Under the pieces are notes generated by a model, which saw nothing but the letters and a program-made list of their open reading frames with translations, did no database searches and was not told where the DNA came from. From Pseudoxanthomonas composti (GTDB lineage Bacteria > Pseudomonadota > Gammaproteobacteria > Xanthomonadales > Xanthomonadaceae), in NCBI RefSeq assembly GCF_004122095.1, contig NZ_SAWZ01000002.1, positions 124,001-188,000 of the forward strand: DNA of 64,000 nt. Direction: 5' to 3'. Shown piece after piece: positions 27,084 to 36,956 of the stretch. The translations under genes and the position numbers were made by a program. How positions within the stretch are numbered: the first letter of the stretch is position 1; each line of letters starts with the position of its first letter.

Positions 27084-27809
27084 ATGCACGCATCCGCGAG
27101 CGAATCGTCCAACTTCCGCCAGGCCGAACTGGACAAGTTCGGCGCCCTGGCCAACCGCTGGTGGGACCCGGATGGCCCGCAGAAGGCCCTGCATGCGCTG
27201 AACCCGCCGCGCCTGGACTACGTGCGCCAGCGGGTGCGCCTGTCCGGCGCGCGCGCGCTGGACGTGGGCTGCGGTGGCGGCCTGCTGAGCGAGGCGCTGG
27301 CGCGCGAGGGTGCCGAGGTGACCGCGCTGGACCTGTCGCCCGAGCTGATCAAGATGGCCAACCTGCACCGGCTGGAGTCGGGCTTGCAGATCGACTACCG
27401 CGTGCAGTCGGTCGAGGCCCTGGCCGAGGAGGCTGCCGGCAGCTTCGACGTGGTGACCTGCATGGAGATGCTGGAGCACGTGCCGGATCCGGGCGCGGTG
27501 ATTGCCGCCTGCGCGCGCCTGCTGCGCCCCGGCGGGCAGCTGTTCGTGTCCACGCTCAACCGCACGCCCGCCGCCTTCGCGCTGGCGGTGGTGGGCGCCG
27601 AATACGTGGCACGGCTGCTGCCGCGCGGCACCCATCACTACCAGGATTTCATCCGCCCCTCCGAGCTGGGCACCTGGCTGCGCCAGTGCGGACTGCAGCT
27701 GCAGGATGTGAGCGGGCTGGCCTACGAGCCTTGGCGCAATCGCGCGCGCCTGACCCGTCGCACCGAGGTCAACTACCTGGCCTGCGCGCTCAAGCCCGGG
27801 CATGACTGA
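27084..27809 (+). CDS. ubiG: Ubiquinone biosynthesis O-methyltransferase UbiG
   Basis: 241 residues; GAGGAA precedes ATG 27084. SAM-binding [15 protein letters not shown] near residue 60, and family signatures [17 protein letters not shown] and [11 protein letters not shown]. UbiG performs both O-methylations of ubiquinone synthesis at the inner-membrane face. Its last codons overlap the next gene by 8 nt, so translation is coupled. Confidence 0.95.
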   Translation: MHASASESSNFRQAELDKFGALANRWWDPDGPQKALHALNPPRLDYVRQRVRLSGARALDVGCGGGLLSEALAREGAEVTALDLSPELIKMANLHRLESGLQIDYRVQSVEALAEEAAGSFDVVTCMEMLEHVPDPGAVIAACARLLRPGGQLFVSTLNRTPAAFALAVVGAEYVARLLPRGTHHYQDFIRPSELGTWLRQCGLQLQDVSGLAYEPWRNRARLTRRTEVNYLACALKPGHD

Positions 27810-28506
27810 GGTGGTCGCCAGCGAGGCCTTGCTGCCGGCGCGGTTCCCGCGTGCGGTGCTGTTCGACCTGGACGGCACGCTGCTGGACAGCGCACCGGAT
27901 TTCGTCGCCACCCTCAACCGCATGCGCCACGTGCGCGGGCTGCCCTCGGTGCCGGCCGAGGTGGTCCGCCCCAGCGTCTCGCGCGGCAGCCGCGCGATGC
28001 TGCAGGCGGCCTTTCCGGAGATCGACCAGGCCGAGCGCGAGGGCTGGGTGCCGGAGTTCCTGTCGATCTACCAGGACGAGCTGGGCCGCCACAGCCAGCT
28101 GTTCGACGGGGTGGCCGAGCTGCTGGAGGCGCTGGAGCCCGCCGGCACGGTGTGGGGCATCGTCACCAACAAGCCCGAGTACCTGGCCCAGCTGATCCTG
28201 CCCAGGCTGGGCTGGCAGGGCCGCTGCGCGGTGCTGCTGGGCGGCGACACGCTGCCCGAGCGCAAGCCGCACCCCATGCCGCTGCGGATCGGCTGCGAGC
28301 GCATGGGCGTATCGGTGGCAGATTGCGTCTATGTGGGCGATGACGAGCGCGACATCATCGCCGCGCGCCAGGCGCCCATGCCCAGCATCGCCGCGCTGTG
28401 GGGCTACCGCATGGCCGAGGACGACCCGGTGGCCTGGCGCGCCGACCGCATGGTCGAGGACGTGCATGCGCTGCTCACCCCGGCGAACTGGCCCGTGGCG
28501 CCGTGA
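27802..28506 (+). CDS. HAD-family phosphatase, MupP/phosphoglycolate-phosphatase-like
   Basis: 234 residues. HAD motif I is [14 protein letters not shown], motif II VTNKPEY, motif III lysine in ERKPHP, and motif IV VGDDERD. The cap sequence [15 protein letters not shown] and the location directly after ubiG match the Pseudomonas MurNAc-6-phosphate phosphatase MupP (peptidoglycan recycling). Automatic annotation would often say phosphoglycolate phosphatase. It overlaps ubiG by 8 nt and the next gene by 4 nt. I favour MupP by synteny but cannot prove it. Confidence 0.8.
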   Translation: MTEVVASEALLPARFPRAVLFDLDGTLLDSAPDFVATLNRMRHVRGLPSVPAEVVRPSVSRGSRAMLQAAFPEIDQAEREGWVPEFLSIYQDELGRHSQLFDGVAELLEALEPAGTVWGIVTNKPEYLAQLILPRLGWQGRCAVLLGGDTLPERKPHPMPLRIGCERMGVSVADCVYVGDDERDIIAARQAPMPSIAALWGYRMAEDDPVAWRADRMVEDVHALLTPANWPVAP

Positions 28507-29198
28507 GCGATTCGGCCGGGCTGGACAACTTCATTGGCAAGTGGCGCACGCGCTGGCCGGAGTGGCAGGTGGCCGAGACCTTCATCCCCGCGACGCAGCG
28601 GCAGGCGGTGGTGGCCTGGTTCGCGCTGCTGCAGGAGTTCGAGGACATCATGAACGTGGACGGCGACCCGCTGCCGGCCGACGCCAAGCTGGGCTGGTGG
28701 GCGCAGGAGCTGCGCGACTGGAGCCAGCAGCGTTCGCGCCATCCGCTGGGGCGCGTGCTCGAGCCGCTGAAGGCGCCCTGGGCCGAGCTGGCCGAGGCGC
28801 TGCCGGTGGTGCAGCTGATCCGGCGCCAGCCGGGCTCGCTGGACGATGCGATGGCGCAGTTCGCGCCGTTCGCGCGCGTGGTGGCCAAGGTGGAGGCGGC
28901 GCTGTTCGATGCCGCCGCGCCCGACGCCCACGGCCATCAGGCATTGGCCGCGCAATGGCTGGCCTCGCGTGCCGAGGCCGCAGGTGCGGCGGCGGCGCCC
29001 GTGGGGATGGAGCTGCCCGCCTGGCGCGCGCTGCTGCTCAAGGCCTGGCCGCCCGCGCCCGGATTGAGCCGCCCGCGACGCCTGTGGCTGCGCCTGGCGC
29101 GCCTGCGCCTGAAGCGCGAACTGGCCGGCGAGCGGCCGGTCGCCAAGCCCCTGGCGCTGCTCTGGCACAGCTGGCGCGGCGCTTCCGGCGGGCGCTGA
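28503..29198 (+). CDS. Squalene/phytoene-synthase-like protein
   Basis: 231 residues starting at GTG 28503, overlapping the previous stop (GTGA). It resembles a shortened trans-isoprenyl diphosphate synthase domain: ALLQEFEDIMNVDGDP and LGWWAQELRDWSQ recall the helices of squalene/phytoene synthases. The usual paired DxxxD motifs are not intact, so catalysis is doubtful. It is a conserved xanthomonad neighbour of ubiG and may assist quinone metabolism; that role is a guess. Confidence 0.65.
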   Translation: MSDSAGLDNFIGKWRTRWPEWQVAETFIPATQRQAVVAWFALLQEFEDIMNVDGDPLPADAKLGWWAQELRDWSQQRSRHPLGRVLEPLKAPWAELAEALPVVQLIRRQPGSLDDAMAQFAPFARVVAKVEAALFDAAAPDAHGHQALAAQWLASRAEAAGAAAAPVGMELPAWRALLLKAWPPAPGLSRPRRLWLRLARLRLKRELAGERPVAKPLALLWHSWRGASGGR

Positions 29199-29281
29199 GC
29201 GGCCGCAGTGGAGGGCCGGGCGGCCGGGACGGACTGGGCTATGCTTGGCGTCCGCCTTTGGGGGGTAGGGCCCGCTGGCCG

Positions 29282-30979
29282 ATGGGGATGTACGGACGCA
29301 TCTTGCTCTGGATGCTGTGCCTGATCGCAGGCGCAGTGGCATCGACTGCGCGCGCGGAACCATCGTCGCCGGATGTCACCGTGCAGCGGCTGTCCGGCGA
29401 TGCAAGCCCCGAAGCGATCCTCTCCGGCGCGCGCGTGGCCGAACTTCAGCCCGCCAAGAGCCGCGCCGACGTGCTGCGTGCGGATTCCTCCGAAGCGAGC
29501 TGGTGGCGCATCACCAGCCGTCGTGCCATCGGCGCCCAGGCCGAACCGCAACTGGTGCTGACCACGCCCTACCTGAGCCGCGTGGAGCTCTGGCTGCCCG
29601 GTCGCGGCGTGCCGCAGACTCGAATGCTCTATGGCCGCGACTACGACTCGCGCTACTCCACCCGCGCCCTGGTCTTTCCCTTGCCGGGCGATGTGCGGGC
29701 CGGTGAGGCGTTCTGGGTGCGGGTGACCTCGCGTGGCGCCGTGCCCATGCGGGTGTCCATCGAGCCGCGCGATGAGGTCCATCGCAAGGATCTGATCTTC
29801 GTCGGCGGGCGCATGGCCTTGCTTGGCAGTACCGCCATCCTGCTGGTGCTGGCCCTGGCCATGTGGCTGCGCGTGCGCGATGCGAACTACGCCATGTTCG
29901 CCGTGGCCATGGTCAGCATCATGCTGTACCTGGCCGCCGTTGGCGGGGAGATGCGCTTCATTCCCGGCCTGGCCCAGGTGTTCGGCAGCTCGTCGTTGCC
30001 GCAGCGGCTGGTCGGCGGGGTCGGGGTGATCGCCTCCAACGTGTTCCTGTGGACCTACATGGACCTGCGCCGGCAGATGCCCTGGGCCTACCGGCTGCTG
30101 CAGGCGCTCAGCGTGGTGATGGGCGTGGCCACCTTCGGCAGCGTGTTGGGTGCGGGCGCTGCGCTGACGATGGTGGCCAACCTCACCATCCTGGTGGTGG
30201 CCTCCAGCATCGTGGTCTGCTCGGTCATGCTTGCGCTGCGGGGCTCGCGGCCGGGCCTGGTGGTGATGGTGTCCTGGATCCCGCTGGCGATCTTCAGCTC
30301 GCTGCGGGTGCTGCAGATCGTGGGATGGTGGTCCGGGCCGGAATGGGCCGACCACCTGCAGAGTTTCGGCTTCGCCATGGCCGGCCTGCTGCTGATGCTC
30401 GGCACGACCGAGCAGATGCTGCACCTGCGCCGCGAGCACGACCGCGTCAGCCACATCGCGCGCGTGGACACGGTCACCGGGACCCTGTCGCGTGGCGCCC
30501 TCGACCGCGCCCTGGCCGAGACGCTGGCGCAAGCGCAGCACAGCGGCACGATCTTCTCGGTGGTGTTCATCGACGTGGACCATTTCAAGCAGGTCAATGA
30601 CGTACACGGCCACGCCGTGGGCGATGCCTGCCTGCGCTTCATCGCCATGCGCGCGCGCAACCACCTGCGCGCCAGCGACGTGCTGGGCCGCTATGGCGGC
30701 GACGAGCTGCTGGCCATCCTGCCCGGCGCCGACGGCACCCGCGCGCGCGAGGTCGCCGCCAAGGTCCACCGCGCCGTCGCCGTGCGCCCACTGATGATCG
30801 ATGGGCTGCAGCTGCCGTGCACGCTGAGCCTGGGCGCGGCGCAGTGGCGGCCGGGCGAGCGCGTGGAGGAGCTGCTGGCGCGCGCCGACGCGGCGCTGTA
30901 TCGCAGCAAGGCCGCGGGCCGCAACTGCGTGCACCTGGCCCCTGGAGACACCCCAACCGCAGAGGAACTGTACGTATGA
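29282..30979 (+). CDS. Membrane diguanylate cyclase (7TMR-DISM sensor plus GGDEF)
   Basis: About 565 residues from ATG 29282 (or 29288). A signal peptide ends TARAEP. A periplasmic 7TMR-DISM-type beta domain (about 30-170) is followed by seven membrane helices (about 175-380) and a cytoplasmic GGDEF domain (about 405-555). The active site reads RYGGDELLAIL, a functional GGDE(F/L) variant, with FIDVDHFKQVNDVHGH upstream. It should make c-di-GMP in response to an extracellular, perhaps carbohydrate, signal. The next gene overlaps by 4 nt (ATGA). Confidence 0.88.
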   Translation: MGMYGRILLWMLCLIAGAVASTARAEPSSPDVTVQRLSGDASPEAILSGARVAELQPAKSRADVLRADSSEASWWRITSRRAIGAQAEPQLVLTTPYLSRVELWLPGRGVPQTRMLYGRDYDSRYSTRALVFPLPGDVRAGEAFWVRVTSRGAVPMRVSIEPRDEVHRKDLIFVGGRMALLGSTAILLVLALAMWLRVRDANYAMFAVAMVSIMLYLAAVGGEMRFIPGLAQVFGSSSLPQRLVGGVGVIASNVFLWTYMDLRRQMPWAYRLLQALSVVMGVATFGSVLGAGAALTMVANLTILVVASSIVVCSVMLALRGSRPGLVVMVSWIPLAIFSSLRVLQIVGWWSGPEWADHLQSFGFAMAGLLLMLGTTEQMLHLRREHDRVSHIARVDTVTGTLSRGALDRALAETLAQAQHSGTIFSVVFIDVDHFKQVNDVHGHAVGDACLRFIAMRARNHLRASDVLGRYGGDELLAILPGADGTRAREVAAKVHRAVAVRPLMIDGLQLPCTLSLGAAQWRPGERVEELLARADAALYRSKAAGRNCVHLAPGDTPTAEELYV

Positions 30980-31938
30980 GCCTGAAGGATCAATCAACGT
31001 TGGCGTCGAACCAGGCCCACGCGCTGACGCCGCAAGCCTCGCTGCTGCCGGGCGATGTGCTGCTGATGCTGGGCGATGGCCCATTGTCGGCACTGATCGC
31101 CTGGTGCGGCGACAGCGTCTACAGCCACGCCGCCCTGGTGGCCGACAACGGCGAGCTGATCGAGGCGGCCGCCAGCGGCGTGCGCCGCTATCCCATCGCC
31201 CAGCGCCTGCAGGACGACAAGAACTTCGGCTTCATCGATGGCTTCCACACGCTGGCCCACGATGGCCAGGCGCTCGATGCGGCCGACCGCGCCGCCATCG
31301 TCGCCCACGCCCAGTCGCTGATCGGCACGCCGTATCCGCTGGACTCGCTGGCCACGCTCGGCGTCATCGTCGCCATCCGCGGCAAGCTGCCCCAGCATCG
31401 CCTGGCCCGCCTGCTGGTGCGCGAGGCGCTGGATCATCTGGTGAGGAACAATCCCTCGCACATGGTCTGCAGCGAGCTGGTGTTCCGGGCGCTGGCCGAG
31501 TGCGACGTGCAGCCATTGGGCCGCCTGGCGCCGACCATCGTCATCACCCCGCCCACGCACCTGCCGTTTCCGGAGATCGACTGGGTCGCGCTGCTGGAGG
31601 AGGTCGGCCCGCTGTTGTGGCCCAAGTCCAAGCTCAAGTTGGCATTGGCGGCCGCCACCCCCGTCGACGCGGCGGCCGGGGTGGTCGATGAGGCAGCGGT
31701 GGCCCCTGGCGAAGACCTCGCCGACGAGGCGCTGATGCAGCACGTGGCGCAGGCCCGTGCGGTCCTGGGCCTGCAGCCGGCACCGCCGAGCCTGGCCACC
31801 GACGCGGTGGGCGCGAAGATGGCGGCCGCGGGCCCTGCCGATGATCCGCGTCCCAATCCCAAGCTGGTCACGCCCCAGGACCTGGCGGCCACGCCGGACC
31901 ACGTGGCGCTGGGCCGACTGATGCAGGCCGCGAGCTGA
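30976..31938 (+). CDS. Permuted papain-like (NlpC/P60, YiiX-type) amidase domain protein
   Basis: 320 residues; ATG 30976 overlaps the cyclase stop. The N-terminal two thirds resemble the permuted NlpC/P60 fold: LLPGDVLLMLG, His in YSHAALVADNGELIEA, and Cys in HMVCSELVFRALAEC, giving the His/Cys catalytic pair in permuted order. The last 100 residues are Ala/Pro-rich and probably disordered. No signal peptide is seen, so it may act in the cytosol on an amide or thioester substrate. Coupling to a diguanylate cyclase is notable but unexplained. Confidence 0.7.
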   Translation: MSLKDQSTLASNQAHALTPQASLLPGDVLLMLGDGPLSALIAWCGDSVYSHAALVADNGELIEAAASGVRRYPIAQRLQDDKNFGFIDGFHTLAHDGQALDAADRAAIVAHAQSLIGTPYPLDSLATLGVIVAIRGKLPQHRLARLLVREALDHLVRNNPSHMVCSELVFRALAECDVQPLGRLAPTIVITPPTHLPFPEIDWVALLEEVGPLLWPKSKLKLALAAATPVDAAAGVVDEAAVAPGEDLADEALMQHVAQARAVLGLQPAPPSLATDAVGAKMAAAGPADDPRPNPKLVTPQDLAATPDHVALGRLMQAAS

Positions 31939-31940
31939 CG

Positions 31941-32762
31941 CTAGCCGGGCAGCAGGAAATTGCCCGGGGAGGCCGGTGCGTCCGCGGACAGCTCGCGGCG
32001 GACTTCGTCCTTGAGCTGGACGCCGGTGAGCTGGCGTTGCCGCGCCTGCTCCATCAACCAGGCCAGCTTGTGCATGGCCGTCTCGTAGTCCAGGCCAGGC
32101 TGGCGGATGTTGGAGAGGCAATTGCGGGCCGCATCGGTCAGCCCGACCTGCGGCGACCAGGTCAGGTAGGCGCCCAGACTGTCGGGCGAGCTCAGGCCGG
32201 GGCGCTCGCCGATCAGGGTCAGGCACAGGCTCGCGCCCAGCAGCTCGCCGATCTCATCGCCGATGGCTACGCGTCCCTGGACCACCACGCACACCGGGGC
32301 CAGCGCCCAGCCCTGCGTGCGGGTGTGGGCAAGCAAGCGCTCAAGCATCGCCGGCGCGTGCCGATGCACCGCCAGCGCGGACAGCCCATCGGCGATGACG
32401 ATCACCAGGTCCGGTGCGCCGCCGGACAGGGCGGCCTGGGCGCGCAGGGCCTCGCAAGAGGACGGATCCAAGCGTCGGCCCAGGTCCGGCCGCTGCAGGT
32501 AGGTCTGGCGGTCGGTCGCGGCGCTGTGCAGAGTCAGGGCAGGGTGACCGGCCTGCGCCAGCATCGCCTCGACGGGCGCCGGATCCAGCGGCAGATGCAC
32601 CGCATCGCGCGCCTGCGCATGGGCGAACTGAAACTCAAGCTGCGCCGCCGTCGGCAGGCTGGTGCCGGCCTGGCCCAGGGCGATGCGCGCGGGGGTCAGC
32701 GCACGTAGCGGGCGCCACGGATCGGCCTGGTCGGCGGACTCGCCCGTCGGCCACTGGCTCAT
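31941..32762 (-). CDS. eutC: Ethanolamine ammonia-lyase small subunit
   Basis: 273 residues; ATG 32762 overlaps the eutB stop by 4 nt. Family motifs: [54 protein letters not shown]. With EutB it forms the adenosylcobalamin-dependent enzyme that splits ethanolamine into acetaldehyde and ammonia. The gene ends 3 nt from the convergent amidase stop. Confidence 0.95.
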   Translation of the reverse strand: MSQWPTGESADQADPWRPLRALTPARIALGQAGTSLPTAAQLEFQFAHAQARDAVHLPLDPAPVEAMLAQAGHPALTLHSAATDRQTYLQRPDLGRRLDPSSCEALRAQAALSGGAPDLVIVIADGLSALAVHRHAPAMLERLLAHTRTQGWALAPVCVVVQGRVAIGDEIGELLGASLCLTLIGERPGLSSPDSLGAYLTWSPQVGLTDAARNCLSNIRQPGLDYETAMHKLAWLMEQARQRQLTGVQLKDEVRRELSADAPASPGNFLLPG

Positions 32763-34153
32763 GGCAGGCGCGCCAAGGCCTGGCGAAAAGCGTCCGGCAC
32801 CTGCGCGCCCAGCCGGAAACGACCTTCGTGGCGCTTGAGGATGTCCATCCGTTCCAGCCAGGCCTCGAACTCCGGCGCAGGCCGCAGGCCCAGCACCTGG
32901 CGGGCGTACAAGGCGTCGTGGAACGAGGTGGTCTGGTAGTGCAGCATCACATCGTCGCCGCCGGGAATACCCATGATGAAGTTGATCCCGGCCGCGCCCA
33001 GCAGCGTCAGCAGCACGTCCATGTCGTCCTGGTCGGCCTCGGCATGGTTGGTGTAACAGATGTCGCAGCCCATCGGCACGCCCAGCAGCTTGCCGCAAAA
33101 GTGGTCTTCCAGCCCGGCGCGGATGATCTGCTTGCCGTCGTACAGGTATTCCGGGCCGATGAAGCCGACCACGGTGTTGACCAGCAGCGGCTCGAACGCG
33201 CGCGCCACCGCGTAGGCGCGCGCCTCGCAGGTCTGCTGGTCCACGCCGTGGTGGGCATCGGCCGACAGCGCGCTGCCTTGCCCGGTCTCGAAATACATGA
33301 CGTTGCGGCCCACGCTGCCGCGGCCCAGCGACAGCCCGGCCTCGTAGCCTTCCTGCAGCAGCGCCAGGTTGACGCCGAAGCTGGTGTTGGCGCGCTCGGT
33401 GCCAGCGATGGACTGGAACACCAGGTCCACCGGCGCGCCGCGCCGGATCGCCTCGATGGTGGTGGTGACATGGGCCAGCACGCAGGACTGCGTCGGGATC
33501 TGGTAGCCGCCAATCACGCCATCGAGCATTTTCAGCAGCTCGATGATGTCGCCGGTGCTGTCGCTGGCCGGGTTGATCCCGATCACCGCATCGCCATTGC
33601 CGTGCAGCAGGCCGTCGAGCACGCTGGCGGCGATACCCGCCGCATCGTCGGTGGGGTGGTTGGGCTGCAGGCGCGTGGACAGGCGGCCGCGCCCGCCCAG
33701 CGAATTGCGGAAGGCCGTGCGTACGCGCACCCGCGAGGCCACCAGCACCAGGTCCTGCACGCGCATCAGCTTGGACACGGCCGCCACCATTTCCGGAGTC
33801 AGGCCGGGGGCCAGGGCGGCCAGCGAGGCTTCCGTGGCCGCATCGCCCAGCAGCCAGTCGCGGAAGTCGCCCACGGTCAGGTGCGCCACCGGGGCGAAGG
33901 CCTGGCGGTCGTGGCGGTCGATGATCAGGCGGGTGACCTCGTCCTGCTCGTAAGGAATCACCGCCTCCTCGATGAAATGGCGCAACGGCACCTCGGCCAG
34001 GGCCATCTGCGCGGCCACGCGCTCGCGGTCGCTGTCGGCGGCGATGCCCGCCAACTGGTCGCCCGCGCGCCTGGGCGTGGCCTTGGCCAGCAGCGTCTTG
34101 AGGTCGCCGAAGTGCCACCTCTGTCCGCCGGCGAGCGTGGAGAAACCGGCCAT
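32759..34153 (-). CDS. eutB: Ethanolamine ammonia-lyase large subunit
   Basis: 464 residues from ATG 34153 ([19 protein letters not shown]); GGAG lies about 10 nt upstream. TIM-barrel catalytic subunit with [46 protein letters not shown] and [17 protein letters not shown], all EutB hallmarks. It binds adenosylcobalamin and substrate. No microcompartment shell genes or EutA reactivase are in this window, so this is the simple permease-plus-lyase form of the pathway. Confidence 0.96.
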   Translation of the reverse strand: MAGFSTLAGGQRWHFGDLKTLLAKATPRRAGDQLAGIAADSDRERVAAQMALAEVPLRHFIEEAVIPYEQDEVTRLIIDRHDRQAFAPVAHLTVGDFRDWLLGDAATEASLAALAPGLTPEMVAAVSKLMRVQDLVLVASRVRVRTAFRNSLGGRGRLSTRLQPNHPTDDAAGIAASVLDGLLHGNGDAVIGINPASDSTGDIIELLKMLDGVIGGYQIPTQSCVLAHVTTTIEAIRRGAPVDLVFQSIAGTERANTSFGVNLALLQEGYEAGLSLGRGSVGRNVMYFETGQGSALSADAHHGVDQQTCEARAYAVARAFEPLLVNTVVGFIGPEYLYDGKQIIRAGLEDHFCGKLLGVPMGCDICYTNHAEADQDDMDVLLTLLGAAGINFIMGIPGGDDVMLHYQTTSFHDALYARQVLGLRPAPEFEAWLERMDILKRHEGRFRLGAQVPDAFRQALARLP

Positions 34154-34154
34154 G

Positions 34155-35519
34155 TCAGTGCGGCTCCAGCGCCGCGTCCGCGCGGATGCCACCGCGGCGC
34201 AAGCTCAGCTGGCACAGCGCCATGCCCGTGGCCATCAGGCCCACGAAGATCGCGGCCAGCAGCGGGTTGAACCACACCATCGTCACCAGGCACAGCAGCG
34301 CCAGCACCAGCGCGACCGCGGGCACCAGCGGATAGCCGGGCGCACGAAAACTGCGGGGCAGGTCCGGCTCGGCCCGGCGCAGCTTGAACAGGCTGAGCAT
34401 GCTCATCAGATACATCACCACCGCGCCGAACACCGACAGGGTGATCATCGCCGCGGTCAGGCTCATGCCCTGCAGCTGGACCAGGCCATCGCTGAAGATC
34501 GCGGCGATGCCGATCACGCCGCCGGCCAGGATCGCCCGGTGCGGCGTGCGGAAGCGCGACAGCCTGGCCAGTCCGTGCGGCAGGAAGCCGGCGCGGGCCA
34601 GGGCGAAGAACTGGCGCGAGTAGCCCAGGATGATGCCGTGGAAGCTGGCCACCAGCCCGAACAGGCCGATCCACACCAGCATGTGCAGCCAGGTCGAGTC
34701 GTTGCCGACCACCGCCTTCATCGCCTGCGGCAGCGGGTCGTTGATGTTGCTCAGTGACCGCCAGTCGCCCACACCGCCGGCCAGGATCATCACCCCGAAC
34801 GCCAGTGTCACCAGGGTCAGGATGCCGGCGATGTAGGCCCGGGGAATCGTGCGCCTGGGCTCCTTGGCTTCCTCGGCGGCCATGGCCGCGCCCTCGATGG
34901 CCAGGAAGAACCAGATGGCGAAGGGAATGGCGGCGAAGATGCCGGCGATGGCCTTGCCATCGAACCTGTCGTTGCCGGCCCAGCCCTCGAGCATGAAGCG
35001 GGACAGGGAAAAGCCCGGCGCCACCACGCCCATGAACACCAGCAGTTCGATCACCGCCAGCACCGTGACCACCAGCTCGAAGGTCGCCGCGATACTGACC
35101 CCGACGATGTTCAAGCCCATGAAGATCAGGTAGGCGCCCACCGCGGCCACGCGCGGGTCCAGGCCCGGGAACTGCACGTTGAGATAGGCGCCGATGGCCA
35201 TCGAGATCGAGGGCGGGGCGAAGGTGAACTCGATCAGCGTGGCGATGCCGGCGATCATGCCGCCCAGGGGCCCGAACGCCCGCCAGCTGTAGGCGAAGGG
35301 GCCGCCGGCATGCGGGATGGCCGTGGTCAACTCGGTGAAGCTGAAGATGAAGCAGGTGTACATCGCCGCCACCAGCACGGTGGTGACCAGGAACCCCAGG
35401 GTGCCGGCCACCCCCCAGCCATAGCTCCAGCCGAAGTATTCGCCCGAGATCACCAGCCCGACGGCGATGCCCCACAGGTGCAGGGTGCCGAGCGTGGGCT
35501 TGAGCTGGGTGTCGGACAT
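34155..35519 (-). CDS. eat: Ethanolamine permease (APC family)
   Basis: 454 residues with 12 hydrophobic segments; AGGAAA lies about 9 nt before ATG 35519. The start HLWGIAVGLVISGEYFGWSYGWG and HAGGPFAYSWRAFGP match the ethanolamine importer Eat. It is 1 nt from the eutB start, so eat-eutB-eutC is a tight operon for using ethanolamine as a nitrogen source. The leader contains TTATAAG (about 35594-35600 on the minus strand), a possible -10 element. Confidence 0.92.
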   Translation of the reverse strand: MSDTQLKPTLGTLHLWGIAVGLVISGEYFGWSYGWGVAGTLGFLVTTVLVAAMYTCFIFSFTELTTAIPHAGGPFAYSWRAFGPLGGMIAGIATLIEFTFAPPSISMAIGAYLNVQFPGLDPRVAAVGAYLIFMGLNIVGVSIAATFELVVTVLAVIELLVFMGVVAPGFSLSRFMLEGWAGNDRFDGKAIAGIFAAIPFAIWFFLAIEGAAMAAEEAKEPRRTIPRAYIAGILTLVTLAFGVMILAGGVGDWRSLSNINDPLPQAMKAVVGNDSTWLHMLVWIGLFGLVASFHGIILGYSRQFFALARAGFLPHGLARLSRFRTPHRAILAGGVIGIAAIFSDGLVQLQGMSLTAAMITLSVFGAVVMYLMSMLSLFKLRRAEPDLPRSFRAPGYPLVPAVALVLALLCLVTMVWFNPLLAAIFVGLMATGMALCQLSLRRGGIRADAALEPH

Positions 35520-35970
35520 GCCGATGTTTCCTGCACGGTGGGGTCATGGAGGAGGGTGTCGGCCGCTGCGAACCAGCGGGCGCGGCACGCTTCCCTTATA
35601 AGCAATGTCGCGCCTGTTTGGCGAGTCCGGCACGACGGCGGCGCCCGAGGGTCTAAACTGGGCAGGTGCGCAAGCACGGGCAGGGCGGTCCAACGCGCGC
35701 TGTCACGTCTTGTCCTGGAGGCACGAACTCGCCTTTGGAGAGGCCAGCCCGTCGGAGTGCGGTATCGCCGCCGGTCCCTGCCGCAGCTGGAGCCAGGCGA
35801 GGCCACCGGGGGCGCCTGGCGGCACGTTAGATGTGCAGAGTCGCAATGAGAATGAGCGCGGCTCGATCTTGGTGCTGCCAGGGCTGGTCCCTGCCGCGTG
35901 GCGCGGGCCAGGCTCAGCAGGATCGACGATGGAGAGAGCGTCAAAACGAGCCGAATGCATCTTGCACCCT
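35520..35970. other. Non-coding stretch upstream of eat
   Basis: About 450 nt containing the eat leader and no credible gene; overlapping frames on both strands are short and Arg-rich. No sigma-54 consensus was found. It runs into the REP-like hairpin at 35971. Confidence 0.5.
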
Positions 35971-36041
35971 TGTGGGAGCGGCTTCAGCCGCGAAGAGGCT
36001 TCACTGGAAAAGCCTCTTCGCGGCTGAAGCCTCTTCCACAG
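35971..36041. repeat. REP-like hairpin, copy 1
   Basis: Begins TGTGGGAGC and ends CTTCCACAG. The arms 35980-36000 and 36011-36031 pair perfectly over 21 bp (core CTTCAGCCGCGAAGAGGCT) around an 8-10 nt loop. It is the same element as at 54290-54359. It lies 40 nt past the end of the M23 peptidase gene, so it may cap that transcript. Confidence 0.85.
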
Positions 36042-36080
36042 AAACTCCGGCAGGAGCTCTCGCGTCCCGTTGGCCTCGCG

Positions 36081-36956
36081 CTATGGCTTGGTGCGCTCCA
36101 GTACCAGCAGCGGATCGATGCGGGTGTCGAACCAGTTCATCCCCCAATGCAGGTGGGGCCCGGTCGCCCGGCCGGTGGCCCCGACCGCCGCGATCACCTG
36201 GCCCTGTTGCACGCGGTCGCCGACTTTCACGTCGATGCGCGACAGGTGCAGGAAGTTGGAACTGATGCCGAAACCGTGATCCAGCAGCAGCGTGCCGCCG
36301 GTCAGGTACAGGTCCGGTCCGACGAAGGTCACCACGCCGCCGGCCGGCGCCTTGACCGGCGTGCCGGTGGGCACGGCGATATCCATGCCCGAATGGCCGC
36401 TGCCGGGCTGGCCGTTGTACACCCGGGCGTTGCCGAAGCGCCCGCTGATGCGTCCCTGCACCGGCCAGATGAAGGCCTGGGTGAAGTCGGTGAGATCCCG
36501 GTCCTGCGCGCGCGCAGCGGTGACCTGGGCCTGCTCGCGCTTGATGCGCTCGGCGATCGCCGGCGGCGGGTTGACGGTCTTGGGCGGCACGCCGTTGACG
36601 CGTTCGGTCGGCCAGTCGCGCGGGGTCACCGCGATGTTCACCGTCGCGCCGGCCTGGCCTGGCGGCGCGACGCTGAGCACCAGCGGGCCCTGGGCGTCGC
36701 GTCCGACCCCGAACACCACCGTGCCGTAGCCGGTGGCCCGCAGGGTGCGGCCGTCAAAGCGGACGGTCGAGCCGGGCGGCACCTTGCCGATGACCATCGC
36801 GCCCTGGGAAACGCTGTCGGGAAACACCACGCGCGCCGACGCCTGCTGAGCGCTGGCCGGGCCAGCGCCGACCCCGCACAGGCTTGCCGTCAGCGCCAGC
36901 GCGACCAACGCGGAGCGGGCGCAGCGCCGCGCGCCACGCAACAGCGTGTCGCTCAT
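36081..36956 (-). CDS. Exported M23-family (LytM-type) peptidase
   Basis: 291 residues from ATG 36956, which overlaps the pyrC stop (ATGA). A basic start and hydrophobic segment end GPASAQQ. An N-terminal beta domain is followed by the M23 metallo-endopeptidase core: GSGHSGMDIAVPTGTPV with the first His/Asp zinc ligands, and GPHLHWGMNW with the HxH. Both are intact, so it should cut peptidoglycan cross-bridges or peptides in the periplasm. It is the last gene of the yidD-pyrC-M23 run. Confidence 0.9.
   Translation of the reverse strand: MSDTLLRGARRCARSALVALALTASLCGVGAGPASAQQASARVVFPDSVSQGAMVIGKVPPGSTVRFDGRTLRATGYGTVVFGVGRDAQGPLVLSVAPPGQAGATVNIAVTPRDWPTERVNGVPPKTVNPPPAIAERIKREQAQVTAARAQDRDLTDFTQAFIWPVQGRISGRFGNARVYNGQPGSGHSGMDIAVPTGTPVKAPAGGVVTFVGPDLYLTGGTLLLDHGFGISSNFLHLSRIDVKVGDRVQQGQVIAAVGATGRATGPHLHWGMNWFDTRIDPLLVLERTKP

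Noticed and set aside
35520-35650. Sigma-54 promoter upstream of the ethanolamine permease
   Set aside because: No TGGCAC-N5-TTGC match is present; only a weak TTATAAG -10 candidate was seen.
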